The translations under genes were made by a program, and so were the position numbers. Of a stretch of 64,000 bases of DNA, positions 17,498-26,928 are shown piece after piece; position 1 is the first letter of the stretch, and each line of letters opens with the position of its first letter. Under the pieces are notes generated by a model. The model saw nothing but the letters and a program-made list of their open reading frames with translations, made no database searches and had not been told where the DNA came from. This DNA comes from Variovorax sp. PAMC26660. Lineage in GTDB: Bacteria; Pseudomonadota; Gammaproteobacteria; Burkholderiales; Burkholderiaceae_C. The stretch is from the NCBI RefSeq assembly GCF_014302995.1, contig NZ_CP060295.1, positions 186,001-250,000 on the forward strand, in the 5' to 3' direction.

Positions 17498-18301
17498 CTA
17501 GATCAGCACCTTGCGAATGCGCGCCGACACCAGGTCGATCGCGCTCACGCTCACCACGATGATGATCATCACCGCGCAGGTCTCGGCGTACTGAAACCCA
17601 CGAATGATTTCCCACAGCACCACGCCGATGCCGCCCGCGCCCACCATTCCGACCACCGACGCCGAACGGATGTTCGACTCGAAGCGGTACAGCGCATAGG
17701 AAATCCACAGCGGCATCACCTGCGGCAGTACGCCGTAGACGATCTCATGCAGCGCGCTCGCACCGGTCGAGCGAATGCCCTCGACCGGCTGTGTGTCGAT
17801 GGCCTCCACCGCCTCGGCAAAAAGCTTGGCCAGCACGCCGGTCGTGTGCACCCAGAGCGCCAGCACGCCGGCAAACGGCCCCAGGCCCACGGCCACCACG
17901 AACAGCATCGCGAACACCATCTCGTTGATGGCGCGGCAGCTGTCCATCAGGCGGCGCATCGGCTGGTAGATCCACCACGGCACGATGTTGGCCGAGGCCA
18001 GCAGCGCCAGCGGCACGGCCGTCACCACCGCCAGCACCGTGCCCCACAGCGCGATCTGCAGCGTGACCACCATCTCCTGCAGGTACATGCGCCACTGCGT
18101 GAAGTTGGGCGGAAAGAACTCGGCGGCGTAGGTCGCCATGTTGCCGCTGTCGCGGATCAGGTCAAGCGGCCGCATGTCGGCCCCCTTCCACGAGGCGAGC
18201 AGCAGAACCAGCAGCACGGCCCAGGAAAGCTGCCACGCCAGGTTGCGCTTGGGAACCACCGCGGCAAGCGGCGGGCGGGTCATCGGAATCGTCGAGGCCA
18301 T
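17498..18301 (-). CDS. phnE: Phosphonate ABC transporter permease
   Basis: A 267-residue inner-membrane permease with about six hydrophobic segments. The [20 protein letters not shown] segment is the coupling loop that contacts Phn[16 protein letters not shown] is the family-typical C-terminal stretch. It carries phosphonates across the inner membrane with PhnC and PhnD. There is only one phnE, not the split pair found in some strains. It follows phnD with a 37-base gap. Confidence 0.94.
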   Translation of the reverse strand: MASTIPMTRPPLAAVVPKRNLAWQLSWAVLLVLLLASWKGADMRPLDLIRDSGNMATYAAEFFPPNFTQWRMYLQEMVVTLQIALWGTVLAVVTAVPLALLASANIVPWWIYQPMRRLMDSCRAINEMVFAMLFVVAVGLGPFAGVLALWVHTTGVLAKLFAEAVEAIDTQPVEGIRSTGASALHEIVYGVLPQVMPLWISYALYRFESNIRSASVVGMVGAGGIGVVLWEIIRGFQYAETCAVMIIIVVSVSAIDLVSARIRKVLI

Positions 18302-18338
18302 GGCGGTCGGTCTGTGGTGGTGCTGCAGCGGTCGGCGA

Positions 18339-19283
18339 TCAGTTCAGCGCGGACAGCTTCTTGTCGATGTCGGCCAGGCGCGTCTTCTTTTCGGCGTCGC
18401 TCAGCACGGTGTCGGCTTCGATCTTGGTGCGCTGGCCGAACAGGTCGAGCTGGCGAATGGGCACCAGTTGCTTGTCGCTCGATTCCTTGAAGCCCGAGAG
18501 CTTGGAGATCTTCATGACGATCTCTTTCTCGCGCGGATCGGTCTTGGCGTAGTTGAAGAAGAAGTTCTTCAGCTTCGTCTTGGTGGCTTCGGGCAGGTCC
18601 TTGCGCATGACCAGCGGGTCGAGCGGAATCAGCGGCGAGGTCCAGACGATCTTGATGTCCTTGAACTTCTCGGGGAAGCGCTCCTTGACCTTCTCCAGGT
18701 TTTCGCTGTTGTTGGTCGCCACGTCGACCTGCTTGTTGGCCACGGCCAGCGAATTGGTTTCGTGGTTGGCGCTGCGCGTCACGCGGAATGCGGTCTTGGC
18801 GTCGATCTTGTTCTGCGCAAAGACGTAGAAGCCGGGCACGAGGTAGCCCGAGGTCGAGTTCGGGTCGCCGTTGCCGAAGCTCAGGTTCTTGGCGTTCTTC
18901 AGCACATCGTCGAGCGTGTTGAGCGGGCTCTCGCGGTTGACGATCAGGTGCGAGTAGTAGCCCTGGGTGCCGTCGGCATTGACCATCTGCGCAAACACTT
19001 CGCCGCTGGCGCGGTCCACGGCTTCCATGGCCGACTTATTGCCGAACCAGCCCAGCTGCACCTTGTTGAAGCGCATGGCTTCGATGATGCCGGCGTAGTC
19101 CGGTGCGAAGAAGGCCGTGACCTTCAGGCCGGTCTGGCGGCTCATGTCGTCGATCAGCGGCTGCCAGTCGCCCTTGAGGTTCTGCGTCGCCTCTGTCGAG
19201 ATGATGCCGAAGTTGATGTCTTGCGCAAACGCGCCGACCATGCCCAGGCCGAGGGCCAGGGCTGCACAGAGTTTCTTGATCAT
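18339..19283 (-). CDS. phnD: Phosphonate ABC transporter periplasmic binding protein
   Basis: A 314-residue binding protein with a signal peptide (cleavage after GAFA, then [15 protein letters not shown]). The conserved ligand region is [24 protein letters not shown], followed by [14 protein letters not shown] and [18 protein letters not shown]. The ATG at 19283 has GGAG seven bases upstream. The gene lies between phnC and phnE in the usual CDE order. Its exact ligand may be 2-aminoethylphosphonate or another phosphonate. Confidence 0.95.
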   Translation of the reverse strand: MIKKLCAALALGLGMVGAFAQDINFGIISTEATQNLKGDWQPLIDDMSRQTGLKVTAFFAPDYAGIIEAMRFNKVQLGWFGNKSAMEAVDRASGEVFAQMVNADGTQGYYSHLIVNRESPLNTLDDVLKNAKNLSFGNGDPNSTSGYLVPGFYVFAQNKIDAKTAFRVTRSANHETNSLAVANKQVDVATNNSENLEKVKERFPEKFKDIKIVWTSPLIPLDPLVMRKDLPEATKTKLKNFFFNYAKTDPREKEIVMKISKLSGFKESSDKQLVPIRQLDLFGQRTKIEADTVLSDAEKKTRLADIDKKLSALN

Positions 19284-19345
19284 GGATGACTCCAAAGTGG
19301 AACGTTGGGAAAGAAAAACGGGGCACGCCGCAGCGCGCGCGAGAG

Positions 19346-20233
19346 TCAGGCGACCTTGGCCGGGCGCGCAGCCCATGGCATCGCCACGGGCGGTGGCAGC
19401 ACATGCACGCTGGCGCCTTCGGCGGCCGGCGCGACTGGTGCAGCGGACACCGCGGGCCGCAGCAGTTCTTCGGCCTGCACGCCATACAGCTCGTGCAGCA
19501 GCGCGGGCGTGAGCGCCGACGAAGGTCCGTCGAACACCACCTGGCCCTGGTTCAGCGCCACGACGCGCGGGCAGTACTTCATGGCAATCTCGACCTGGTG
19601 CAGCGACACGACCACGGTGCAGCCGTCTTCGCGGTTGATGCGCGCCAGGATCTCCATGACCTTGCGCGACGACTCCGGGTCCAGCGAGGCAATGGGTTCG
19701 TCGGCAAGCACCACCTTGGCACCCTGCACCAGCGTGCGTGCGATGGCAGCGCGCTGCTGCTGCCCGCCCGACAGCGTGGAGGCACGCTGCGCATGGCAGT
19801 CGGCAATGCCCACGCGCGCCAGCGCTTCAAGGGCCAATGCGCGCTCCTGCGCAGTGAACAGGCGCATCCAGCTGCGCCACCACGGCATGCGGTGCAGCGA
19901 GCCCACGAGCACGTTCACCAGCACCGGCAGCCGCGCGACAAGATTGAACTGCTGGAACACGAAGCCGACCTGCGAGCGCACCTTGCGGATGTCGCAGTGA
20001 ATGCGACCGCCCTGCTGCACGCAGCGCCCGTCGATCTCCACCAGCGACCGCGTCGCGCCGTCGGCCGCCACCAGCCCGGCGATGTGCCGCAGCAGCGTCG
20101 ACTTGCCGGAGCCCGAGGCGCCGATGAGCGCCACCATCTCGCCGCGTGCCACATCGAGATTGATGTCGCGCAACGCATGCTTGCCGTTGGCGAAGTGCTT
20201 GTTGAGCTGTCGGATATGCAAAAGAGTGTTCAT
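19346..20233 (-). CDS. phnC: Phosphonate ABC transporter ATP-binding protein
   Basis: A 295-residue ATPase. It has Walker [10 protein letters not shown], the ABC signature [13 protein letters not shown] and Walker [13 protein letters not shown]. The ATPase is followed by a tail of about 40 Pro/Ala-rich residues not found in the shorter E. coli protein (262 residues). ATG 20233 follows GAGG. A PhnF-type operator lies 15 to 26 bases upstream of the start, so phnCDE has its own control separate from phnG-M. Confidence 0.95.
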   Translation of the reverse strand: MNTLLHIRQLNKHFANGKHALRDINLDVARGEMVALIGASGSGKSTLLRHIAGLVAADGATRSLVEIDGRCVQQGGRIHCDIRKVRSQVGFVFQQFNLVARLPVLVNVLVGSLHRMPWWRSWMRLFTAQERALALEALARVGIADCHAQRASTLSGGQQQRAAIARTLVQGAKVVLADEPIASLDPESSRKVMEILARINREDGCTVVVSLHQVEIAMKYCPRVVALNQGQVVFDGPSSALTPALLHELYGVQAEELLRPAVSAAPVAPAAEGASVHVLPPPVAMPWAARPAKVA

Positions 20234-20247
20234 GGCGGGCCTCAAAG

Positions 20248-20259
20248 TCGTCTAGACAA
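20248..20259. promoter_or_regulatory. PhnF-type operator upstream of phnC
   Basis: TCGTCTAGACAA contains the perfect palindrome GTCTAGAC, the core of HutC/PhnF-type operators (GTnTAnAC). It lies 15 to 26 bases upstream of the phnC start and 10 of 12 bases match the site at 26108. It probably lets PhnF control phnCDE and the HD gene. Confidence 0.75.
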
Positions 20260-20326
20260 ATGCAGTCTCGCCAACCGGTATGACGCGGCAGCGACACTTC
20301 AGCGACGAGCGCGTGTCACGCAGATT

Positions 20327-21481
20327 TCAGATGACGCGGCGCCCTTCGCGCCAGACGCCGCGCACCAGCGGATGCCGGGTGCCATCGGGCAAGGTGCACA
20401 TGCGCACCTGCACCAGGTCCGCACGCAAACCGGCTTCGAGCGCACCGCGGTCGTGCAGCCGTGCGGCGCGTGCCGGCGCCTGCGTCACCATGGCCACGGC
20501 TTGCGGCAGCGTGACGAGTGCGTCGTCCACCAGCCGCATCGCCGCGCCCAGCAGGCTGCTGGGCACATAGTCGGAAGAAAGAATGTCGAGCAGGCCGTCA
20601 CGCGCCAGATCGGCCGCGGCCACATTGCCCGAATGCGAGCCGCCGCGCATCACGTTCGGCCCGCCCATCACGTTGGCAAGGCCCAATGCACGCGCCGCGC
20701 GTGCCGCCGCCAGCGTGGTCGGAAACTCCGACATGCTCGCGCCCTCGGCATGGGCCTGCTCCACATGCGCCACCGTGGTGTCGTCGTGGCTGGCAAGCGC
20801 AATGCCATGGGTGCGGCAGTGGTCGACAAAGTGTCGACGGTGCGGTTGCGCGTACTCGGTCTGCAACCTGCCCGACTCGGCCAGACGCCGCTCGAACTTG
20901 CTGTCGCTCCAGCCCTTCTTGCCGGTGTAGTACACACGCGCCAGCTCGATGTCTTCCCACTGCCGCTGGCCCGGTGTGTGGTCCATCAATGAAATCAGCG
21001 ACAGCCGCGCGTGTCCGCGAAAGGGCTCGAACAGCTCGATGGTGTTGGGCGCGGGCAGCTCGCAGCGCACATGCAGGTGATGATCGGCGCGCAGCAGGTC
21101 CTGTGCGGCGCAGGCATCGAGCATGGCCAGCGTCGCGCCCCAGGTGCTGCCGCGCAGGCTTTCCGGGTCGGCCTCGCCCACGCCGAGCGCGTCGAACACC
21201 GTGGTGATGCCGGCGGCAGCCACCTCGGCGTCGTGTGCCAGCAGCGCCGGCAGCGGGTTCCAGTGCACCTTCGGGCGCGGCATCAGGTGGCGCTCGAAGT
21301 TGTCGGTGTGGATCTCCACCAGGCCCGGCAGCAGGTAGTCGCCGTCCAGGTCGATCGAGCCTTCGGCGCTCGGGCCGCTGTGAATCGCGTCGATGCGGCC
21401 ACCGGCCACCGACAGTGAACCTGACACCACTTCGTTCGGCAGCACCATGCGTGCGTTGGCGAAGACCATGCGTGCGCTCAT
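20327..21481 (-). CDS. phnM: Alpha-D-ribose 1-methylphosphonate 5-triphosphate diphosphatase
   Basis: A 384-residue amidohydrolase-fold enzyme that removes diphosphate from the C-P lyase intermediate. Metal ligands are in the early LVEIHTDNFERH motif and the later DHCRTHGIALASHDDTT and HSGN segments. The start overlaps the phnL stop in ATGA, so translation is coupled. It is the last gene of the C-P lyase run, and 93 bases separate it from phnC, which has its own operator. Confidence 0.95.
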   Translation of the reverse strand: MSARMVFANARMVLPNEVVSGSLSVAGGRIDAIHSGPSAEGSIDLDGDYLLPGLVEIHTDNFERHLMPRPKVHWNPLPALLAHDAEVAAAGITTVFDALGVGEADPESLRGSTWGATLAMLDACAAQDLLRADHHLHVRCELPAPNTIELFEPFRGHARLSLISLMDHTPGQRQWEDIELARVYYTGKKGWSDSKFERRLAESGRLQTEYAQPHRRHFVDHCRTHGIALASHDDTTVAHVEQAHAEGASMSEFPTTLAAARAARALGLANVMGGPNVMRGGSHSGNVAAADLARDGLLDILSSDYVPSSLLGAAMRLVDDALVTLPQAVAMVTQAPARAARLHDRGALEAGLRADLVQVRMCTLPDGTRHPLVRGVWREGRRVI

Positions 21482-22191
21482 GGCTGGCTCCTGAATTCGC
21501 CGACGTTGACGCGGCGCGTGGCCACTGCGGCACCGACTTCGGCGTCGTGAAAAATCCCGACCGTGGCGGCGCCGCGCGCCGTGGCCTCGCGGATCAACGC
21601 GATGACCGTGTCGGTGTTGGCCGCGTCCAGCGACGCGGTGGGCTCGTCCAGTAGCAGCAGCGGCTTCGGCTTGATCATGTTGCGGGCGATGTTGATGCGC
21701 TGCTGCTCACCGCCCGAGAAGGTGGCGGGCGGCAGGTGCCACAGGCGCTCGGGGATGCGCAGGCGCGTGAGCCAGCGGCGTGCTTCCTCGCGCGCGGCCT
21801 CGATGCCGGCGGGGTCATCACCGGCGTCCTCGGCCAACGGTTCGGCCACCACGTCGAGCGCGGGCACGCGCGGGATCACGCGCAGAAACTGGCTGACGTA
21901 GCCGATGGTGTCGCGGCGCAGGCGCACCAGCTCGCGCGGCGTCACCTGCGTCACGTCGACCGGGCCGTCTTCCGACTGCACGGTAATGTGGCCTTCGCTC
22001 GCACGGTAGTTGGCATAGATGAGCTTGAGCAGCGTGCTCTTGCCTAGGCCCGAGGCGCCGTCGAGCACCACGCATTCGCCGGCGGAAACGCTCAGATCGA
22101 CCTGATCGAACACCGACAGTTCAAGCCGGTTCTGGTGGTGCAGCGTGAAGCGCTTGGCCACGCCCTGGATGTGAAGCAATGGAGTCGTCAT
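21478..22191 (-). CDS. phnL: C-P lyase-associated ABC-type ATPase PhnL
   Basis: A 237-residue soluble ABC ATPase. It has Walker A GASGLGKST, the signature FSGGEQQRINIAR and Walker B LLLLDEPTASLD. The opening (LHIQGVAKRFTLHHQNRLEL) and the GYVSQFLRVIPRVPALDVVAEP stretch are PhnL-specific. It associates with the C-P lyase core complex. It starts in an ATGA overlap with phnK and ends in one with phnM. Confidence 0.94.
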   Translation of the reverse strand: MTTPLLHIQGVAKRFTLHHQNRLELSVFDQVDLSVSAGECVVLDGASGLGKSTLLKLIYANYRASEGHITVQSEDGPVDVTQVTPRELVRLRRDTIGYVSQFLRVIPRVPALDVVAEPLAEDAGDDPAGIEAAREEARRWLTRLRIPERLWHLPPATFSGGEQQRINIARNMIKPKPLLLLDEPTASLDAANTDTVIALIREATARGAATVGIFHDAEVGAAVATRRVNVGEFRSQP

Positions 22192-22976
22192 GGGGTGAGC
22201 ACCGAAGAAACAAGCAGTTGGGTGTAGGCGTGTTGCGGGTCGTCCAGCACCTGATCGGTGAGGCCGGACTCGACCACGCGGCCGTGTTGCATCACGACCA
22301 TGCGGTGCGCGAGCAGCCGCGCCACGGCCAGGTCGTGCGTGACGACGATGGCAGCCAGCTGCATCTGCCGCGTGAGCTGGCGCAGCAGGTCGAGCAGGCG
22401 GGCCTGCACCGACACGTCGAGGCCCGAGGTCGGCTCGTCCATGAACATCAGGCGCGGCTGCGTTACCAGGTTGCGCGCGATCTGCAGGCGCTGCCGCATG
22501 CCGCCCGAGAAAGTGCGCGGCGCGTCGTCGATGCGCTGCGGATCGATCTCCACGCGCTGCAGCCATTCGGCGGCGGTGGCACGCAGGCGGCCGTAGTGGC
22601 GCTCGCCCAGGCCCATGAGGCGTTCGCCGACGTTGGCGCCGGCCGACACGTCCATGCGCAGGCCGTCGGCCGGGTTCTGGTGCACGAAACCCCAGTCGGT
22701 GCGTGCCAACAGGCGCTGCTGGGCTTCAGTCATCGCGAAGATGTCCTGCAGCCCGCCGCCGCGCACCTGGAATTCGACGCTGCCGGCATCGGGATTGTCT
22801 CGTGCCGCAATGGCGTTGAGCAGCGTCGACTTGCCGGAGCCGGACTCGCCGACCACGGCCAGCACTTCGCCGGGCCAGAGGTCGAAGGACGCGTCCTGCA
22901 GCGCCACGCGGTCGCCATAGCGCTTGCCGATGCCGCGCACGCGCAGCAAAGGAGGAAGGGAAAGTGCGGCGTTCAT
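22188..22976 (-). CDS. phnK: C-P lyase-associated ABC-type ATPase PhnK
   Basis: A 262-residue ABC ATPase that binds the PhnJ subunits of the C-P lyase complex. It has Walker A GESGSGKST, the signature FSGGMRQRLQIARN and Walker B LMFMDEPTSGLD. The segment TDWGFVHQNPADGLRMDVSA is typical of PhnK. There is no transmembrane partner, consistent with a soluble assembly role. ATGA overlaps join it to phnJ upstream and phnL downstream. Confidence 0.94.
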   Translation of the reverse strand: MNAALSLPPLLRVRGIGKRYGDRVALQDASFDLWPGEVLAVVGESGSGKSTLLNAIAARDNPDAGSVEFQVRGGGLQDIFAMTEAQQRLLARTDWGFVHQNPADGLRMDVSAGANVGERLMGLGERHYGRLRATAAEWLQRVEIDPQRIDDAPRTFSGGMRQRLQIARNLVTQPRLMFMDEPTSGLDVSVQARLLDLLRQLTRQMQLAAIVVTHDLAVARLLAHRMVVMQHGRVVESGLTDQVLDDPQHAYTQLLVSSVLTP

Positions 22977-23848
22977 GCGGAGACCTGTTCTTCGGGTGCG
23001 GCCTGTTCGGTGGATGCCTGCTGGCGCGACTGGCAATAGTCGGAGTCCGAGCACACATGCATGCGCGAGCCCCGGTCGTCGGTGATGATTTCGTCGAGAA
23101 AGCTGTCGGTCGCGCCGCACAGCGCGCAGGGTTCATCCCAGCGCTGCACCTCGAACGGGTGGTCGTCGAAGCCCAGGCTTTCGACCGGCGTGTAGGGCGG
23201 CAACGCGTAGATGCGCTTTTCGCGCCCGGCGCCGAAAAGCTGCAGCGCGGGGTTCATGTGCAGCTTCGGGTTGTCGAACTTCGGAATCGGCGACGGCGAC
23301 ATCACGTAGCGGCCATTCACCAGCACCGGGTAGTCGTAGGTGGTGGCGATGTGGCCGTAGCGCGCGATGTCCTCGTACAGCTTCACGTGCATCAGGCCGT
23401 ATTCGGCCAGCGCGTGCAGGGTGCGCGTGGTGGTCTCGCGCGGCTCCAGCCGCTGCATCGGCTCCGGCACCGGCACCTGGTAGACCAGCACCTGTCCTTC
23501 GGCGAGCGGCGCTTCGGGAATGCGGTGGCGCGTCTGGATCAGCGTCGCCTCTGCCGTGCGCGTGGTGGTCTCCACGCCCGTGGTGCGCTGGAAGAAGCGG
23601 CGGATGTTGACCGCGTTCACGGTGTCGTCCGAGCCCTGGTCGATGACCTTGAGCACGTCCTTCGGCCCGATCACCGCGGCCGTGACCTGGATGCCGCCGG
23701 TGCCCCAGCCGTAGGGCAGCGGCATCTCGCGCGAGCCGAAGGGCACCTGGTAGCCGGGAATGGCCACGGCCTTCAGGATGGCGCGGCGGATCATGCGCTT
23801 GGTGCGCTCATCGAGGTAGGCGAAGTTGTAGGTGGTGGCGGTGGTCAT
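22973..23848 (-). CDS. phnJ: Carbon-phosphorus lyase subunit PhnJ (radical SAM)
   Basis: A 291-residue catalytic subunit that breaks the C-P bond of ribose-1-phosphonate-5-phosphate, releasing for example methane from methylphosphonate. The four iron-sulfur cysteines are Cys241, Cys244, Cys266 and Cys272, at exactly the numbers known from E. coli. Gly32 (IPGYQVPFGS) is the conserved radical glycine. The enzyme should therefore be fully active. The start is in an ATGA overlap with phnI. Confidence 0.97.
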   Translation of the reverse strand: MTTATTYNFAYLDERTKRMIRRAILKAVAIPGYQVPFGSREMPLPYGWGTGGIQVTAAVIGPKDVLKVIDQGSDDTVNAVNIRRFFQRTTGVETTTRTAEATLIQTRHRIPEAPLAEGQVLVYQVPVPEPMQRLEPRETTTRTLHALAEYGLMHVKLYEDIARYGHIATTYDYPVLVNGRYVMSPSPIPKFDNPKLHMNPALQLFGAGREKRIYALPPYTPVESLGFDDHPFEVQRWDEPCALCGATDSFLDEIITDDRGSRMHVCSDSDYCQSRQQASTEQAAPEEQVSA

Positions 23849-24948
23849 GGCTGTTCTCCCGTGGCGTCTTCGTTCCTGCTCGAGGAGGCGCGCATCTTTC
23901 GCACGAGTTCGAGTTCGGACTGGAAGTCGACGTAGTGCGGCAGCTTCAGGTGCTGCACGAAACCGGAGGCTTCGAGGCTGTCGCTGTGCGAGAGCACGAA
24001 TTCCTGCATCTGCGCTGGGGCTTCGACCGCTTCGCCCAGTTCTTCGGCGCGCAGCGCGCGGTCGACCAGGCTCATGGCCATGGCCTTGCGCTCGCTGTGG
24101 CCGAAGGCCAGGCCGTAGCCGCGCGTGAACTGCGGCGGCTCGGTCTTGCTGCCGGCGAACTGGTTCACCATTTCGCATTCGGTGAGTTCCATGTCGCCGA
24201 TGGAAATGGTGAAGGGCAGTTCTTCGGGCGCCAGTTCCAGTTCGACGCTGCCCACGCGGATCTCGCCGACGAAGGGGTGGCTGTGCGAGTAGCCGCGCTG
24301 CGTCGAATAGGCCATGGCGAGCAGGAAGCCCTCGTCGCCGCGTGCCAGGTTCTGCAGGCGCGTGGCGCGGTCGGCGGGAAAGCGCAGCGGCGTGCGCGTG
24401 AGGTCCACGGGTGCCGGATCGCCGGGTGGCACCTCGTGGGTCTCGATCAGGCCTTCGTGATTGAGCAAGTCGACCACGCGCGGCGTGACGGTGGGTGCGG
24501 CCACGCCTTCGCGCGTCTCGGCCTGTTGCGATGGCTGGGCATTGGCCAGCAGCGTGAAGTCGAGCAGGCGTTGCGTGTAGTCGTAGGTCGCGCCCAGCAC
24601 CTGCCCGCCGGGCAGGTCCTTGAAGGTGGCGGAGATGCGGCGGTCCAGCTGCATGCGCGCAGTGTCGAGCGCAACGCTGGTGCCCAGGCGCGGCAAGGTG
24701 GCGCGGTAGGCGCGCAGCAGGAAGATGGCTTCGACCATGTCGCCCGCCGCCTGCTTGATGGCGAGCGCGGCCAGCTCGGGGTCATACACCGAGCCTTCGG
24801 TCATCACGCGATCGACCGCGAGCTTGAGCTGCCCGCGAATCTGCGATACCGACAGCTCAGGCGTGCCCGCATCGCCACGGCGCTGTTCGGCCAACAGCTC
24901 GTAGCTGCTGAGGATGGCGGCTTCACCGCCCTTGACGGCAACGTACAT
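23845..24948 (-). CDS. phnI: C-P lyase subunit PhnI (nucleosidase)
   Basis: A 367-residue subunit that displaces the base of ATP with a phosphonate, aided by PhnG, H and L. The N-terminus MYVAVKGGEAAILSSYELLA and the middle SVYDPELAALAIKQAAGDMVEAIFLLRAYRATL are typical. ARGDEGFLLAMAYSTQRGYSHSHPFVGEIR is the most conserved stretch. Its start is separated from the phnH stop by one base (TGA-G-ATG), so coupling is likely. Confidence 0.96.
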   Translation of the reverse strand: MYVAVKGGEAAILSSYELLAEQRRGDAGTPELSVSQIRGQLKLAVDRVMTEGSVYDPELAALAIKQAAGDMVEAIFLLRAYRATLPRLGTSVALDTARMQLDRRISATFKDLPGGQVLGATYDYTQRLLDFTLLANAQPSQQAETREGVAAPTVTPRVVDLLNHEGLIETHEVPPGDPAPVDLTRTPLRFPADRATRLQNLARGDEGFLLAMAYSTQRGYSHSHPFVGEIRVGSVELELAPEELPFTISIGDMELTECEMVNQFAGSKTEPPQFTRGYGLAFGHSERKAMAMSLVDRALRAEELGEAVEAPAQMQEFVLSHSDSLEASGFVQHLKLPHYVDFQSELELVRKMRASSSRNEDATGEQP

Positions 24949-24949
24949 C

Positions 24950-25588
24950 TCAAGCCTCCAGTTCTTCGATGCGGGTGGTGCGCGGCAAGCCGACGATCTG
25001 TTGCGGCGCGGCCAGGAACAGGTCGACGCCGCGCGGGAACCCGGCGTGGTTGGCGGCCCACTGAACGGTGAAGGCAGAGGCGCCGGGGTGTGGCAGGCCG
25101 TCGACCTCGATCCGCGTGCTGTGCTGGATGCCGGGCCCGCGCAGCGTCCAGCCTTGTGCGTTTCCTGCACCGCCTTCGGTCAATGCGGCCACGTCGAGCA
25201 CGCAGGTGGCCGACTGGTCGGGGTAGGCATCGCTGCCATGAGCAAAGCGATCAAGCGGCGGGCATTCGTCGCCCTGCGCGACCCATGCGAACTGCGCGTT
25301 CTCCGGCGCGTCGACCAGCACGCAGCCGGTGTGAAAACGCAGCCATGCGGCGGCATCGCTGCCCGCCAGCGAAGGCGAGAGCCAGAGGGTGCAGTCGGGG
25401 TCGAGCAGCGCCAGCAGCAGTGCGGCGGATGCGGCATGGCCGCGCGACGGCGTCTGCGCGTCGTGCGGCAGCGCGATCACGCGGCCGGGGTGCGACAGCG
25501 CCTGCAGCGCCGCGCGAAACACCGACTGGCTGCCCAGTGCCGCGTCGGAAAAGCCGGCGCCGAGATTCGAGAGATCGTGCGCGTTCAT
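24950..25588 (-). CDS. phnH: C-P lyase core subunit PhnH
   Basis: A 212-residue core subunit. The N-terminus (GAGFSDAALGSQSVFRAALQALSHPGRV) and the C-terminus (ANHAGFPRGVDLFLAAPQQIVGLPRTTRI) match the family closely. PhnH pairs with PhnI and PhnG in the core complex and has no catalytic residues of its own that I can point to. It starts in an ATGA overlap with phnG. Confidence 0.94.
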   Translation of the reverse strand: MNAHDLSNLGAGFSDAALGSQSVFRAALQALSHPGRVIALPHDAQTPSRGHAASAALLLALLDPDCTLWLSPSLAGSDAAAWLRFHTGCVLVDAPENAQFAWVAQGDECPPLDRFAHGSDAYPDQSATCVLDVAALTEGGAGNAQGWTLRGPGIQHSTRIEVDGLPHPGASAFTVQWAANHAGFPRGVDLFLAAPQQIVGLPRTTRIEELEA

Positions 25589-26088
25589 TCGTCGCCCTCC
25601 TCTTCGTCGGCGCCACCGGCTTCGCGTGCGACGGTGAAGAACTCGACCTTGCTGCTCTGCGCGCGGGCGTGGCGCCGGGCGCGTTGCAGCGCGAGGTGGC
25701 GGCGCACCGGCACCAGCAGTTGCGTGTTCAGCAAGGCCTGCTGCTCGGGGTCTTGCAGCAGCGCGTCGGCCACCGCAGCCAGTTGTGCGTGGCGGTGCGA
25801 GCGGCCCAGCACGTAGGCAACGCCGACCGCCGCGCTCACATCGCCCAGGCGCAATGCACAACGCGTCACCGTGACCTCGCCCACGTTGAATCGTTCACCC
25901 GTGCCACCGGCGCGGCCCTGCACCATCACCAGCCCGGTTTCGGGTGGACGCAGCCAATGCGGCGCGCCCTGCGCATGCGCGCCCAGAGCAGGTTCGAGCA
26001 GGTCGAGCGGGGCCCGCGCCAGTGTCGCCATCCACTGCGCCCGGTCGAGGGGGCGCTCTGCGGGTTCCGTGTCAAAAGCATGAAACAT
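25585..26088 (-). CDS. phnG: C-P lyase core subunit PhnG
   Basis: A 167-residue core subunit. WMATLARAPLDLLEPAL opens the fold. GLVMVQGRAGGTGERFNVGEVTVTRCALR, with its GRxGGTGxxFNxGE motif, is the signature. The first gene of the C-P lyase operon, starting opposite phnF across a 75-base divergent gap that contains a PhnF-type operator. There is no recognisable Shine-Dalgarno sequence before the ATG. Confidence 0.95.
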   Translation of the reverse strand: MFHAFDTEPAERPLDRAQWMATLARAPLDLLEPALGAHAQGAPHWLRPPETGLVMVQGRAGGTGERFNVGEVTVTRCALRLGDVSAAVGVAYVLGRSHRHAQLAAVADALLQDPEQQALLNTQLLVPVRRHLALQRARRHARAQSSKVEFFTVAREAGGADEEEGDE

Positions 26089-26107
26089 GAAAGTGATATT
26101 CTGAAAG

Positions 26108-26119
26108 TTGTATAGACAA
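26108..26119. promoter_or_regulatory. PhnF-type operator in the phnG/phnF divergent promoter
   Basis: TTGTATAGACAA, a dyad with half-site TTGT/ACAA and the HutC/PhnF core GTnTAnAC. It lies 20 bases from the phnG start and 45 from the phnF start, where one repressor could control both directions. The related site at 20248 controls phnC. Confidence 0.8.
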
Positions 26120-26163
26120 ATTGAACAACCGGCGCGAGCTTAGATAGCGCGCAAGACGACTTC

Positions 26164-26928
26164 ATGACAACCACAACAAGTCCTTCCGCATCGCTTCCAG
26201 CACGCACTGAACGCCCCACTCGAGAAAGTTTCTGGACCCGCATCGCCGCCGACCTTGCCGACGCCATCGCGCGCGGCGTCTATCCGCCGGGGCAACGCTT
26301 GCCCTCCGAACATGCGCTGGCAGAGCAGTTCGGCGTCAATCGCCACACCATCCGGCGCTCGCTGGCCGACCTCATCAGCCAGGGCCTGCTGCGCGCGACG
26401 CAAGGCAGCGGCACCTATGTCGAAGAGTTCGCGGTCGACATCGCACTGGGCAAGCGCCCGCGGCACCATCAGCGCCTCGCGCAGGCGGGGTTGCGGGGTG
26501 CACTGCACGTGGTGGCATCCAGCACCGTGCGCGCCACTGCTGCGCAGGCCCGCGCGCTGGATGTCGCGGCGCGCAGCACGCTGCTGTGCCTGAACCTGAT
26601 CGGCGATGCCGAGGGGCAGCCGCTGCACTTCAGCGAACGCTTCTTTCCGCTGCCGCGCTTCGCGAGGCTGGAGGCCGTGGTGCGCGAGACCGGCTCCATC
26701 ACGGCCGGCTTTGCGGCCCATGGCGTGGACGACTACACGCGGCGCGAAAGCCGCATCACGGCGCAGATGCCCGAGGCTCCTGTGGCCGCACAGTTGCGCC
26801 AGCCTGTTGGCCGGCCAGTGCTCTTTGTCGAGAGCGTGAACGTGGACACGGCCAATGCGCCGATCGAATACGCGCGCACCTGGTTTGCGGGCGACCGCAC
26901 CACGCTGACGGTGAAGCACGATGACTGA
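26164..26928 (+). CDS. phnF: GntR/HutC-family phosphonate regulator
   Basis: A 254-residue repressor. The N-terminal winged helix (YPPGQRLPSEHALAEQFGVNRHTIRRSL) is followed by a UTRA ligand domain (residues about 100-245, RVTA-type LEAVVRETGSITAGFAAHG). It faces phnG across a shared operator. Its stop overlaps the next gene by 8 bases. Ligand identity is unknown; release may occur when a phosphonate or a C-P lyase intermediate builds up. Confidence 0.94.
   Translation: MTTTTSPSASLPARTERPTRESFWTRIAADLADAIARGVYPPGQRLPSEHALAEQFGVNRHTIRRSLADLISQGLLRATQGSGTYVEEFAVDIALGKRPRHHQRLAQAGLRGALHVVASSTVRATAAQARALDVAARSTLLCLNLIGDAEGQPLHFSERFFPLPRFARLEAVVRETGSITAGFAAHGVDDYTRRESRITAQMPEAPVAAQLRQPVGRPVLFVESVNVDTANAPIEYARTWFAGDRTTLTVKHDD

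Noticed and set aside
20260..20330. A Pho box upstream of phnC.
   Set aside because: Only loose similarity to the CTGTCAT repeat, partly inside the phnM end; the PhnF-type operator explains the region better.
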